Below are positions 7,369-15,252 of a stretch of DNA of 44,820 nucleotides, piece by piece. Numbering within the stretch: position 1 is the first letter of the stretch; each line of letters starts with the position of its first letter. Both the position numbers and the translations under genes were made by a program. The DNA comes from Acidimicrobiia bacterium (GTDB lineage: Bacteria; Actinomycetota; Acidimicrobiia; Spongiisociales; Spongiisociaceae): NCBI GenBank assembly GCA_009841105.1, contig VXMM01000014.1, positions 17,522-62,341 of the forward strand. The letters run 5' to 3'. Below the pieces are notes generated by a model. It was not told where the DNA came from and did not search any database. It worked only from the letters and a program-made list of their open reading frames with translations.

Positions 7369-8381
7369 GCCATCACCTCCTGGCTCTCCCACCAGTGGGG
7401 CGGTCGGGTTCCGGTGTCGAGCAGAGAGCCGATCTGGGCGGAGACGTAGTCCGGACCGGGCAAGTAACGCTGCTCCAATTCCTTCCCGTACGGAACGTGG
7501 ATATCAGGACAGGTGATGCGGACAGGGGGCGCCTCGAGGTCGGCGAACAGCTCGCCGGCCACAAAGGCGGTGATCTCCCCGCCCCAGCCGCCGGTGAGCG
7601 GGTTCTCCTCCACCGTCACCAGGCGTCCGGTCTTCGCCACCGACTCGAGCAGGGCCCCCTTGTCGTAGGGAACCAGGGTCTGGAGGTCGATGACCTCGGC
7701 AGACCAGGATGTGGCCTCGACGGCCTGGAGGGCGGTGGGAACCATGGCACCGAGGGCCACCACGGTCACGTCGGATCCTTCGCGGACGGTGGCAGCCTGA
7801 CCCAACGGGATGATGCCCTCCTCGCCCCTCTGGACGGGCTCTCGCTTCGCGTAGAGCGCCCGAGGCTCCAGGAAGACCACCGGGTTGTCGTCGCGGATGG
7901 CTGCCCGGAGCAGGCCGTAGGCGTTATGCGCGCCCGAGGCGACCGCCAGCTTGACTCCCGGCGTGCTGTACATCCACGACTCCAGCGTCTGGGAGTGCTG
8001 GCACCCGAAACCGAGGCCCGCCCCGATCGAACCACGCACGGTGAGCGGCACCGAGACCGTCCCGCGCGACAGGTAGTGGAACTTGGCCGCCTCGGTGACC
8101 AGCTGGTCGAGCGCCACCCCGATGAACTCGATGAACATGATCTCGACCACCGGACGGAGCCCGGTCGAAGCGGCGCCCACCGCGGCGCCCAGAAACCCCA
8201 TCTCCGAGATCGGGGTGTCCCGCACCCGCGAGGACCCGAACTCTTTGAGAAGCCCCGCGGAGGTCTTGAACGGCCCCTCGGCCACCGCGATGTCCTCGCC
8301 GAACATCACGACGTCGGGGTTGTCGCGCATCTCATCGGCCAGCGCAGTGGCGACCGCCTGGTTCATCCGCATCTTGCGCAT
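7365..8381 (-). CDS. 2-oxoacid/acetoin dehydrogenase E1, beta subunit
   Basis: This 338-residue transketolase-like beta subunit carries FGEDIAVAEGPFKTS, DTPISEMGFLGAAVGAA and EIMFIEF in the pyrimidine-binding half and VIDLQTLVPYDKGAL and GRLVTVEENPLTGGWG in the C-terminal half. It pairs with E1 alpha, to which it is translationally coupled (4-base overlap). GGAGGGAG precedes the ATG at 8381. Beta precedes alpha here, whereas alpha usually comes first. No E2 catalytic domain or E3 is in the window; only a lone lipoyl domain follows, beyond a toxin-antitoxin pair. Substrate (pyruvate, acetoin, branched-chain oxoacid) is undecided. Confidence 0.88.
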   Translation of the reverse strand: MRKMRMNQAVATALADEMRDNPDVVMFGEDIAVAEGPFKTSAGLLKEFGSSRVRDTPISEMGFLGAAVGAASTGLRPVVEIMFIEFIGVALDQLVTEAAKFHYLSRGTVSVPLTVRGSIGAGLGFGCQHSQTLESWMYSTPGVKLAVASGAHNAYGLLRAAIRDDNPVVFLEPRALYAKREPVQRGEEGIIPLGQAATVREGSDVTVVALGAMVPTALQAVEATSWSAEVIDLQTLVPYDKGALLESVAKTGRLVTVEENPLTGGWGGEITAFVAGELFADLEAPPVRITCPDIHVPYGKELEQRYLPGPDYVSAQIGSLLDTGTRPPHWWESQEVMA

Positions 8382-8540
8382 ACCGCTCCCTCCGACACGC
8401 CGAGACTAGGACGGTACCCAAAAATGTCCAGTTAGCCTGATAGCCGGCAATGAGACCCCAGGTCGAGCGGTGGTGGGCCGACCCGCTCCCGTCTCTTTCA
8501 GCACCCTCCTAGACCGGTAGCTTCCGTCGAAGCGAACCCG

Positions 8541-8963
8541 TCAGATCGAGGTAGCGCGCCACAGCCGGTGGGCCTCGACTGCGAACATGACGGGGAGGAC
8601 GGTGTCGATCACGTGCCACACGATGGGCTTCGAGTTCCACCCCCATGCATACTCGAACCAGTTGGGGACGAAGGCCAGCGCGACCAGGACCGTTCCGTAG
8701 AACATCACGTTGGATCGGAGCCACGGGCGAAGGTCCCCCGAACTGTCGCCTTCGTACCTGCGCTTCTCCCGCCAGGTGGTCACCATCATCAGCACCAGAC
8801 CGGCGGCCATGAACACGTCGAGCACATGCCATACGTTGAGCGCGGAGCCGATGGCCTCTCCATCGGAGTCGTAGGCGTACAGCGGGAACACCATGAAGTG
8901 CACCGCCACCGCGATGGCAACGATGAGTAGGTACGCGCTCATCAACCTGTGTAGAGCCATCAT
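8541..8963 (-). CDS. Small four-helix membrane protein of unknown function
   Basis: I do not recognise the family. The 140-residue product has four hydrophobic segments, about residues 7-28, 43-62, 84-103 and 114-133, separated by short polar loops. His and Trp residues at membrane borders recur (VWHVLDVFM, IVWHVIDTV), making two similar helix pairs. GGAG lies upstream of the adjacent ATG codons at 8963 and 8960. It stands alone, convergent with nothing obvious and separated from E1 beta by ~160 bases. A resemblance to small membrane subunits with histidine ligands is possible but not demonstrated. Confidence 0.6.
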   Translation of the reverse strand: MMALHRLMSAYLLIVAIAVAVHFMVFPLYAYDSDGEAIGSALNVWHVLDVFMAAGLVLMMVTTWREKRRYEGDSSGDLRPWLRSNVMFYGTVLVALAFVPNWFEYAWGWNSKPIVWHVIDTVLPVMFAVEAHRLWRATSI

Positions 8964-9169
8964 TAACTCCGCATCATCCGTCGGTTACTGCTTCCGTGCG
9001 GGTGATTCCTGAATGATCGTGCCGCCTCTCGGTCACCCATGACGCTTCCGGTGCTCTCTTCTTAGCCCGTAGGTCGAGAAAGCCCGAGCCATCCCGGTCA
9101 TTCTGAATGGTCTTGTGTGTTGCTGCAACTACCACCACACTCTTAGTCTGGTCTGGCTAAGCTATGTAC

Positions 9170-9427
9170 ATGGCCACCACGATAGTGAACACTCATGAAG
9201 CCAAGTCGCGACTTTCGGAGTTGATCCGCAGAGTCCAGGAAGGCGGCGAGGTCGTCGTCGCCCGGAACGGACAACCTGTCGCCAAGATCATCGCGTGGCC
9301 ACCGCCACGCCCCGAACGCCGCCCGGGCACGTGGGCAGGCAGGGTGAAGTACCACGGCGACATCGTCGGACCCGATGAGGATGTCATTGCGATGTTCTCC
9401 GAATCGGCCGAAGGCGGGAAGGCTTGA
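9170..9427 (+). CDS. Phd/YefM-type antitoxin
   Basis: This 85-residue antitoxin (from ATG 9170; an in-frame ATG lies at 9164) shows the family pattern: VNTHEAKSRLSELIRRVQEGGEVVVARNGQPVAKI in the DNA-binding half, then a proline/arginine-rich toxin-binding tail. It overlaps the downstream PIN toxin by 4 bases (TTGA). There is no ribosome-binding site before the start. CTTAG and CTAAG half-sites (about 9143-9162) flank a probable promoter just upstream and may be the autoregulatory operator. Confidence 0.85.
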   Translation: MATTIVNTHEAKSRLSELIRRVQEGGEVVVARNGQPVAKIIAWPPPRPERRPGTWAGRVKYHGDIVGPDEDVIAMFSESAEGGKA

Positions 9428-9804
9428 GACTGCTGGTCGACAGTCACGTAGCGCTCTGGTGGCTGGAGGGAAGCCCCTCGTTGGGGCCGGCATGCCGGAA
9501 CTCCATCGAGCGCGCCGATCAGGTGTTCTTCTCCGCCGTTACCCCCTGGGAACTCGGCATCAAGAAGGCTCTCGGCAAAGTCTCCTTCCCGGACGGATTG
9601 GCGGCAAGGCTCGAGGCCGAGGGGTTCGAAGCTCTATCGATCTCGGCGCGGCATGCTGAACACGCAGCCGCTCTCCCGCCTCACCACCGTGACCCCTTCG
9701 ACCGGATGCTGGTCGCCCAGGCACAACTCGAAGCCCTGGCTCTGGTGACCGCCGACCGTGTCCTACATCCCTATGACGTGTCGACGATCGAAGCCCTGGA
9801 GTGA
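9424..9804 (+). CDS. PIN-domain toxin (VapC family)
   Basis: This 126-residue PIN ribonuclease starts at a TTG (9424) overlapping the antitoxin stop. Typical blocks are LLVDSHVALWWLEGS at 3-17 (catalytic Asp6), SAVTPWELGIKKALGKV near 39 (catalytic Glu), HAEHAAALPPHHRDPFDRMLVAQA with catalytic Asp near 90-95, and LVTADRVLHPY. All are hallmarks of the VapC subgroup that pairs with Phd-type antitoxins. Second of three different antitoxin-PIN pairs in the window. Confidence 0.88.
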   Translation: MRLLVDSHVALWWLEGSPSLGPACRNSIERADQVFFSAVTPWELGIKKALGKVSFPDGLAARLEAEGFEALSISARHAEHAAALPPHHRDPFDRMLVAQAQLEALALVTADRVLHPYDVSTIEALE

Positions 9805-9921
9805 TCGAGCGTGACCGCCTCACCACTGCTGGAGGGTCCGAATCATGACTGCTTTGGGGCGATATCCTGCTGACGCCATGGGACCGCGATCGGGAGCAGC
9901 TCGGGTTCGCATGCCGCGCAC

Positions 9922-10881
9922 GTGTTGAAATCCTCGGCTGCGATCGGGCAGCTGCGGGAGCTGGGATCGCGTCGGCCCCTGCTTCTGCTCGGCACTTCGG
10001 CGGTAGCCTTCAGCACCGCACCTGTCTTCGTCCAGGCCTCGTCCACGAGTGGTCCGGTGTTCGCGTTCTGGCGATCCTGGATCGGGATCATGGCGATCTG
10101 CGCCGGGGTCACGCTGGCCGGGCGCATCCGCATAGCCTTCCCGCGGGGCCGTGAGTGGAGGCTCCCCTTCTGGGCCGGCTTCTTCAACGCCGTCTCGATG
10201 GTTACGTTCATGACCGCCGTCAAGTTCACTGCGGTGGCGGACATCTCGTTGCTGACGATGCTGAACCCGGTCCTGATCGCGTTGTGGGCGATCCCGATGT
10301 TCGGGGAACGTCCCGGGCTGCGCTTCCGTCTCTGGACGCTCGTGGCAATCCTCGGGTCCGGGGTGGTCATCCTCGGAGGATCGACGGGTCCGGACGGCGA
10401 CCCGCTGGGAATCGCCATGGGCACCACGTCGGTCCTCTGCTGGTCTTTCCAGTACGTGACCACGAAACGGGCCCGCGCAACCATGGACACCATCCCGTTG
10501 ATGGTCGGCATGCTCGTGGTCAGCACCCTGTTCATCTCCCTGTTCTGCTTCGCCACCCGCGCCGCCGTCTGGAACCTGTCCGGCGCGGACATGCTCCACG
10601 TGGTGGGAGTGGTGGTCGTGCCCGGGGGGATGGGCGCCATGCTGCTCTCCTGGAGCCTGCGTTGGGTGCCGGCGAACGTCCCACCGCTCATGTACCTGCC
10701 GGCGCCCTTCCTGGCAGCCGCCATGGCCTGGTTGTTCCTGGGGGAAGGCGTGACCCTGGTCCATGTGGGGGGCGGCGCCATGACGCTGGCGGGAGTGGCG
10801 GCCGCTCTGCTCAGCCGTTCGGGCAAGGCGCTGCTGGCGACCGAGTACACCCGCCCCACGGCCTCCCCGCCCCCGGTCTGA
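9922..10881 (+). CDS. EamA/DMT-family transporter
   Basis: This 319-residue membrane protein of the drug/metabolite transporter superfamily has about ten hydrophobic segments in two homologous EamA halves, with Arg/Trp-rich FWRSWIG near residue 50 and a second half starting near 165. The likely start is the GTG at 9922; a nearby ATG at 9911 is out of frame. No clear Shine-Dalgarno sequence precedes it. Substrate is unknown; the family exports amino acids, metabolites or drugs. It converges on shikimate kinase, with only 9 bases between the stops. Confidence 0.85.
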   Translation: MLKSSAAIGQLRELGSRRPLLLLGTSAVAFSTAPVFVQASSTSGPVFAFWRSWIGIMAICAGVTLAGRIRIAFPRGREWRLPFWAGFFNAVSMVTFMTAVKFTAVADISLLTMLNPVLIALWAIPMFGERPGLRFRLWTLVAILGSGVVILGGSTGPDGDPLGIAMGTTSVLCWSFQYVTTKRARATMDTIPLMVGMLVVSTLFISLFCFATRAAVWNLSGADMLHVVGVVVVPGGMGAMLLSWSLRWVPANVPPLMYLPAPFLAAAMAWLFLGEGVTLVHVGGGAMTLAGVAAALLSRSGKALLATEYTRPTASPPPV

Positions 10882-10890
10882 AGGCGGCCA

Positions 10891-11406
10891 TCAGCGTCGT
10901 TGCCAGAGGCTCCAGACCTCCTCGGCGACCTCTTTGCGGGTCTTCCCGTCCATGGAGATGGCCATGTGGGAGGCCTCTTGGTACAGGTGCTTGCGGGCCT
11001 CCCAGATCTCGGTGTAGCGCGCGGCCAGGTCGTCATGGCCCAGCAGCAGAGGGCGGTTCTTGGTCTTACCCTTGGCGATCAGGGAGCCGATAGAGGGTTT
11101 GAGCCAGACCACCAGTCCGGTGTCCCGCATCAAGGAGCGGTTCACCCTGTCGAGGATGGCGCCTCCGCCGGTGGCCACCACCAGCCGATCCGCGCGGCGG
11201 GCGATCCGCGCCACCTCCTCGGACTCCATGGCCCGGAAGGCGGGCTCGCCATGCGTGGCGAATATCTCGGGAATGGTCAGCCCGGCCCGATCCACGATTT
11301 GATCGTCCGTATCCACCAGAGGGAACCCACTGAGTTCGGTTAGCCGCCGGCCCACCTTGGTCTTCCCGGAACTCATCATCCCGATCAGCCACAGTTTGGA
11401 TGTCAT
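10891..11406 (-). CDS. aroK: Shikimate kinase
   Basis: This 171-residue cytoplasmic kinase phosphorylates shikimate in aromatic amino acid synthesis. Seen: the P-loop GMMSSGKTKVG at residues 9-19, the shikimate-binding DTDDQIVDRAG near 32, the GEPAFRAMESEE block near 52, ATGGGAI near 78, and the lid segment KGKTKNRPLL. Length is normal. The ATG at 11406 shares one base with the stop of the threonine-dehydratase-like gene upstream (TAATG), so they are co-translated. Other aro genes are not nearby, unusual for this family, and it could act on a related substrate. Confidence 0.85.
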   Translation of the reverse strand: MTSKLWLIGMMSSGKTKVGRRLTELSGFPLVDTDDQIVDRAGLTIPEIFATHGEPAFRAMESEEVARIARRADRLVVATGGGAILDRVNRSLMRDTGLVVWLKPSIGSLIAKGKTKNRPLLLGHDDLAARYTEIWEARKHLYQEASHMAISMDGKTRKEVAEEVWSLWQRR

Positions 11407-12392
11407 TACCGGTTCGAGGCAGTGAGTATCCCCGCCAGGCGGTCGGCACCGATGCTCCCGCCGCTCACTATGCAGGCCACGGGGCCATCCGTCTGATCGC
11501 CGAGCGCGGCGGCCAGGGACATGGCGCCGGAACCCTCCGCCACCAGCTTGTTCCCCAACGCCAGGCTGGCGATGGCGGAACGAACGTCGTCCTCGGAGAC
11601 CACGACCACCCTGTCCACTACGGAACTCACTAGCGGGTACATCTCGTCGACCACCACCGGAACCGTGGTGCCGTCGCAGATCGTTTCCCCAGCCTGAACC
11701 CATGTAGGCCTGCCGGCCTCCATAGCGGCTCCCAGCGAGGGACAGGCCGAGCTCTGCACTCCTACCACCTCTACGGCCGGCCGCAGCTCCTTGACCACGC
11801 TGCCTATCGCCGCCACCAGCCCGCCGCCGCCCACGGGTATGTAGACGGCCTCCATTTCGGGAAGCTCGTCGAGTATCTCGAGTCCGATCGTCCCGGAGCC
11901 CGCCAGCATCGACGGGTCACCCCACGGGTTGAGGTAGCTGTACGGTTCCTGCTCCCATCCCCGGTCGAAGACGTAGTCCATCAGCGCCGAGAACGGCACC
12001 GGAACCGGCGTGACGCCGTAGGAGCGGACACCGTCGACCTTCACTTTCGGCGCGCTGTCGGGTAACAGACTCCTGGCTGGCACCCCCAGAAGGCGGGCCG
12101 CGTATCCGAGGGCCTGGGCGGTATTGCCGGCACTCTGCGTGCTCAACCCCCTCTCGCGTTCGGCGGCGGAGAGCGAGCGGGCCCAGTTCAGCACTCCACG
12201 GAGTTTGAAGGACCCGGCGGGTTGGAGGCATTCCGGCTTGAGCCAGACCGGCTCTCCCGGCTCCATGGTCTTGTACCGCAGGAGCGGTGTGCGCAACGCC
12301 ACGCCGCTTATCCGACCGGCTGCCTCCTCCACGTCACGGATCGACGGTGGAGGAATGGGAGGGCCGCCGGAGCCGGTTCTCATCTGGTTCAT
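11406..12392 (-). CDS. PLP-dependent threonine dehydratase / serine racemase-like enzyme
   Basis: This 328-residue fold-type II PLP enzyme has the PLP lysine in PAGSFKLRG near residue 60, SAGNTAQALGYAA near 85 (phosphate/carboxylate loop; the usual SSGNHAQG is altered), and the PLP-phosphate loop VGGGGLVAAIG near 180. GGGAG upstream supports ATG 12392 over a longer start. No C-terminal regulatory ACT domain is present, so it resembles catabolic threonine/serine dehydratases, hydroxyaspartate ammonia-lyases or serine racemases more than biosynthetic IlvA. It is coupled to shikimate kinase by a 1-base overlap. Confidence 0.82.
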   Translation of the reverse strand: MNQMRTGSGGPPIPPPSIRDVEEAAGRISGVALRTPLLRYKTMEPGEPVWLKPECLQPAGSFKLRGVLNWARSLSAAERERGLSTQSAGNTAQALGYAARLLGVPARSLLPDSAPKVKVDGVRSYGVTPVPVPFSALMDYVFDRGWEQEPYSYLNPWGDPSMLAGSGTIGLEILDELPEMEAVYIPVGGGGLVAAIGSVVKELRPAVEVVGVQSSACPSLGAAMEAGRPTWVQAGETICDGTTVPVVVDEMYPLVSSVVDRVVVVSEDDVRSAIASLALGNKLVAEGSGAMSLAAALGDQTDGPVACIVSGGSIGADRLAGILTASNR

Positions 12393-12585
12393 TCGTTCAC
12401 TCCCTGCCAGGTTTGCCGGAACAGATCGGAGAGTAGGGTACGCCGACCTCAAACCGGATTACTGATGCGTTGATCGCGGGGTCTTGGGTCGCCGAGCGAC
12501 TGGGGTCCTCCGATGCAGGTGCGCGACGACTTGGATGGGGACGTGATCTTCGTGGTGCTCGGTACTCCTTCCGTTCGCCCCTTGA

Positions 12586-13446
12586 TCACCCCGTGAGGCG
12601 TCCCGGCTCGCGTAGCCAGGTGATGCTCTCCTTGACCATGTTGTCTTCTTGGCTGCCGGAGGGAAGGGTGGCCAGCTCGACGCAGGCGAGACCGTCGAAA
12701 CCGGATGAGCGGAGTTCGGCCAGGACGCCGGGGAGGTCGAGGTCACCTCGGCCGAGGGAGGTACAGGGCCACCAGCCGCCGGGGTTGCCGGAGTCGGCCT
12801 CGGAGAGGTCCAGGTCCTTGACATGGACCATGTCGGTGAGGGGTGCCAAGAGGCGGGTGGCTTCCATAAGGTCGCTACCCACCCTGACGACGTTGGCGGT
12901 GTCGAGCACCACCCCCAGGTTGGGGGCATCCACCCGGTCGATCAGTTCGGCCAGCGCTGGGACGGGTAGGGCCGTGTGGGTCTCGACCGCCAGCCGAACT
13001 CCTTGCTCGGCGGCGTGACGGCAGGCTTCAGCCACCCGGGGAACAAGCCGTTCGACCGATGCAGCGGCGGGTTCCATGTCCCAATGGGTGTATGTCCCCA
13101 CTACCAGGCGCACCAGGTCCACGCCCATGCCGGCGGCGATGTCGACGACCCGGAGCAGGTCCTCGAGCCGCTCCTGGGAGGTACCCATCTCCAGACCTCC
13201 TGGATGGCCCCAGGCCAGCACAGCTTCGAGACCGGTCTCGTCCAGGGTCAGGGCCAGGCGCTCGCGGAAGGTCGGGTCATCCAGATCCAGGTAACAGGTC
13301 TCCAGACTTACCCCGTCGACCTCCAGCTCGGTGGCCCGGGCGAGGAAGTCCCAGGTCGTCCAGCGGGTTCCCGGGTCCTCCTCACCCTCCCGTATCTCGC
13401 CGAAGAAGCGATGGTACGAGTAGGTGTCGATCCCGACCCGCATCAC
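12586..13446 (-). CDS. Sugar phosphate isomerase/epimerase (xylose-isomerase-like TIM barrel)
   Basis: This 286-residue protein of the AP-endonuclease family 2 barrel shows VGIDTYSYHRFF at the start, VDGVSLETCYL, LVRLVVGTYTHW, VRLAVETHTALP (Glu/His metal ligands), NLGVVLDTANV and DMVHVKDLDL (His). Enzymes of this fold isomerise or epimerise sugars, keto-inositols or hydroxypyruvate. The start is uncertain: GTG at 13446 or ATG at 13443, neither with a ribosome-binding site. A hairpin lies directly in front, touching the stop of the Gfo/Idh/MocA gene upstream, so translation may depend on coupling. Co-location with two oxidoreductases suggests inositol- or deoxysugar-type catabolism. Confidence 0.8.
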   Translation of the reverse strand: MMRVGIDTYSYHRFFGEIREGEEDPGTRWTTWDFLARATELEVDGVSLETCYLDLDDPTFRERLALTLDETGLEAVLAWGHPGGLEMGTSQERLEDLLRVVDIAAGMGVDLVRLVVGTYTHWDMEPAAASVERLVPRVAEACRHAAEQGVRLAVETHTALPVPALAELIDRVDAPNLGVVLDTANVVRVGSDLMEATRLLAPLTDMVHVKDLDLSEADSGNPGGWWPCTSLGRGDLDLPGVLAELRSSGFDGLACVELATLPSGSQEDNMVKESITWLREPGRLTG

Positions 13447-13490
13447 AGCGGTCGGTCCGGGAAGTGGCGCTGTCTTGCGGACAGACCGCT
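13447..13490 (-). repeat. Intercistronic hairpin resembling the arms of the 160-bp element
   Basis: Arms 13447-13459 (AGCGGTCGGTCCG) and 13478-13490 (CGGACAGACCGCT) pair over 13 positions with one mismatch around an 18-base loop. It fills the gap between the Gfo/Idh/MocA stop and the isomerase start. Read on the minus strand, the 5' arm GCGGTCTGTCCGC differs from the terminal repeat of the 14697-14860 element (GTGGTCTGTCTGT) only by C/T transitions at three positions. It may regulate translation of the isomerase or be a minimal relative of the element. Confidence 0.6.
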
Positions 13491-14586
13491 ATTCGACGCC
13501 TGCGACCCTGGCCAATCCTCCAGTGCGGAGACTCTCGTAGGCGGCTGCCACCACCTCGACCGACCTGGCGCCGACTTCGCCCGGCGACCGGTTAGGCACT
13601 TCCTTGCCCTGCGTGAGGTCGATCAGGGTGGTGGGGGGACCGTCGCACTGGTACAGCCCGGCGTGATCGGGCAGGTCGGGCTTGTTATCGGTCCCGTCCT
13701 CGCGGAAGTGCCAGAGGAAGTCCCTTTCGAGATCGACGATCAACTGGCCCTCGGAACCGTAGAAGCGCACCTGCAGCTGATGGCGCGGCCACGGCTCGTC
13801 GGCGATGTCGCCGATACCCGCCTGGCTGGGACAGCTGGCGCCGCTCAGGACCCCGGTCGCTCCTGACTGGTAGCGGATGCTGATGGCATCGTGCAGGTCG
13901 ACCCGGGCGCCGACGTTGTTCATCAGGGCGAACACGTCCTTGGCCCGTTCACCGCTCAACCACAGCGCCAGGCCCATGGCGTGGCTCAGCTGGGCCGGGG
14001 CGTAGCCTCCTCCCGACATGGCCGGGTCGGTCCAGGTGTCCCAGTCGGGCATGAAGTCGGTAGCCGAGCCCTCGTAGGCACCGGTGGCCTTCAGCAACTC
14101 CCTAGTACCCGAGGCCATCGCCACCAGGATGTGCTCGATCTCCCCGACTCCGCCGTCCTCGGCCATCATCCGCTTGGCCTCGATAACGGTGGGCCGGTAG
14201 TGCCAGCCGAACGAGATGACCAGATGCCGTCCCAGCGCCTTGGCCGTGGCGTCGAGGTCCCAGGCGTCCGCGGGATCGATGGTGACCGGCTTCTCGCACA
14301 GGACGTTGGCGCCGGCCTCCATGGCCGCCTTGGCGTGCTCATGGTGGAACACCGAAGGGCTACCGACCACCACCGCGTCCAGGTCGTGTTCGAGAGCTTC
14401 CCGGTAGTCCTCGGTGATGTGCTCGAACCCGAAGCGGTCCTTCAGCATCTCAAGGGCATCCACACCCTTCCGAACGGCTACCACCAACTCCACGTCGTCC
14501 CGCGCCTGGAGTACGGGGATGTGGTTGCTCGCCGCCCAAGAACCGGCGCCGATCACACCTACCCGCACCCGATCGTTCGCGCCCAT
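13489..14586 (-). CDS. Gfo/Idh/MocA-family oxidoreductase (copy 1)
   Basis: This 365-residue NAD(P)-dependent oxidoreductase has the Rossmann motif VGVIGAGSWAASNH at residues 9-22, the AVVVGSPSVFHHEHA block near 78, the CEKPVT lysine/proline motif near 101, and the C-terminal Gfo/Idh domain with GWHYRPTVIEAKRM. Members oxidise inositols, sugars or glucosides. The ATG at 14586 has GGAGGG 4 bases upstream. It is clearly paralogous to the gene at 16308-17405 (same length; WTDP, SGGGYAP and PWPRHQLQVR blocks shared). It is transcribed away from rhaM and is followed by the TIM-barrel isomerase. Confidence 0.88.
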   Translation of the reverse strand: MGANDRVRVGVIGAGSWAASNHIPVLQARDDVELVVAVRKGVDALEMLKDRFGFEHITEDYREALEHDLDAVVVGSPSVFHHEHAKAAMEAGANVLCEKPVTIDPADAWDLDATAKALGRHLVISFGWHYRPTVIEAKRMMAEDGGVGEIEHILVAMASGTRELLKATGAYEGSATDFMPDWDTWTDPAMSGGGYAPAQLSHAMGLALWLSGERAKDVFALMNNVGARVDLHDAISIRYQSGATGVLSGASCPSQAGIGDIADEPWPRHQLQVRFYGSEGQLIVDLERDFLWHFREDGTDNKPDLPDHAGLYQCDGPPTTLIDLTQGKEVPNRSPGEVGARSVEVVAAAYESLRTGGLARVAGVE

Positions 14587-14696
14587 GAGCCCTCCAATCC
14601 GCTGTCGACACCGAGCGCTCCGAACAATAATCGCGGCTCCCGGCCGGTCACATTTCCGCAGCAAGGGGCCAATTGGGCCCGAGGTAGAGACTGCTG

Positions 14697-14860
14697 GTGG
14701 TCTGTCTGTGGATTGGCGGTGTGGTATGGCGTCGGCAGCGGTGTTCCTCGCAAGGCCCGCTGACGAAGGCGTGCCCGCAGCGGCACGTTGAGGAAGCGGA
14801 ACACAACGAGGGGCGCCGATGACCGCCATAACACGCCTGGTCATTTCACAGACAGACCAC
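14697..14860 (+). repeat. 160-bp structured element, copy 1 (candidate ncRNA or hairpin mobile repeat)
   Basis: Intergenic region 14587-14901 holds a 164-base element that recurs at 44251. Terminal inverted repeats (P1) are 14697-14710 and 14847-14860, perfectly complementary over 14 bp. Inside: P2 gtgtt/aacac (14741-14745, 14800-14804), an 11-base bulge containing GCAAGG, P3 ccgct/agcgg (14757-14761, 14795-14799), an internal loop GACGAAGG/TTGAGGA, and P4 cgtgcc/ggcacg (14770-14775, 14782-14787) capped by a 6-base loop. It ends 41 bases before rhaM, so it could act in the rhaM leader. I match it to no family I know. Confidence 0.75.
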
Positions 14861-14901
14861 TAGATTCGAGCGAGCACCCAGACGGTTTGGAGGAGGCTTT
14901 C

Positions 14902-15216
14902 ATGCAGCGAGCGTGCTTCACGTTCGAGATCTATCCGGACAAGGCCGACGAGTACAAGAAGCGCCACGACGAGATCTGGCCCGAGTTGGTCGAGGAGATC
15001 CAGAGGGCCGGGCTCAAGAACTACAGCCTGTTCCGCCGCGGCACCCAGATCATCGCCTACGTGGAGGCCCACCCGGATGTCGCCACCGCCTTCGGCAAGA
15101 TCGGTGGCACCGAGGTGAACGCCCGCTGGTCGAAGTGGTTCGAGGATGTGATCCTCAGCCTCGTGGACGAGGACGGCAACCTCTACTGGGCCGAAGAGGT
15201 CTGGCACCTCGACTGA
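14902..15216 (+). CDS. rhaM: L-rhamnose mutarotase
   Basis: This 104-residue protein of the RhaM/YiiL family interconverts the alpha and beta anomers of L-rhamnose (or a related sugar) in the cytoplasm. Seen: ACFTFEIYPDKADEYKKRHDEIWPEL at the start, with the conserved Tyr and His, LKNYSLFRRGTQIIAYVE in the middle, and WSKWFEDVI...LYWAEEVWHLD at the end. AGGAGG (14891-14896) precedes the ATG at 14902 at normal distance. It is the most specific substrate clue in the window and supports deoxysugar use by the neighbouring genes. The 160-bp structured element lies directly upstream. Confidence 0.88.
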   Translation: MQRACFTFEIYPDKADEYKKRHDEIWPELVEEIQRAGLKNYSLFRRGTQIIAYVEAHPDVATAFGKIGGTEVNARWSKWFEDVILSLVDEDGNLYWAEEVWHLD

Positions 15217-15252
15217 ACATCTGCACCGCCTCTAGGCCTTACAAGCATCAAA

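Noticed and set aside
14755-14800. Hammerhead-ribozyme-like CTGACGA in the 160-bp element.
   Set aside because: CTGACGA fits CUGANGA, but no GAA directly follows the next stem and there is no cleavage triplet stem in the right place. The kink-turn reading fits both copies better.
14697-14860. An integron attC site.
   Set aside because: The inverted-repeat architecture is superficially similar, but the GTTRRRY core sites are absent and there is no cassette arrangement.
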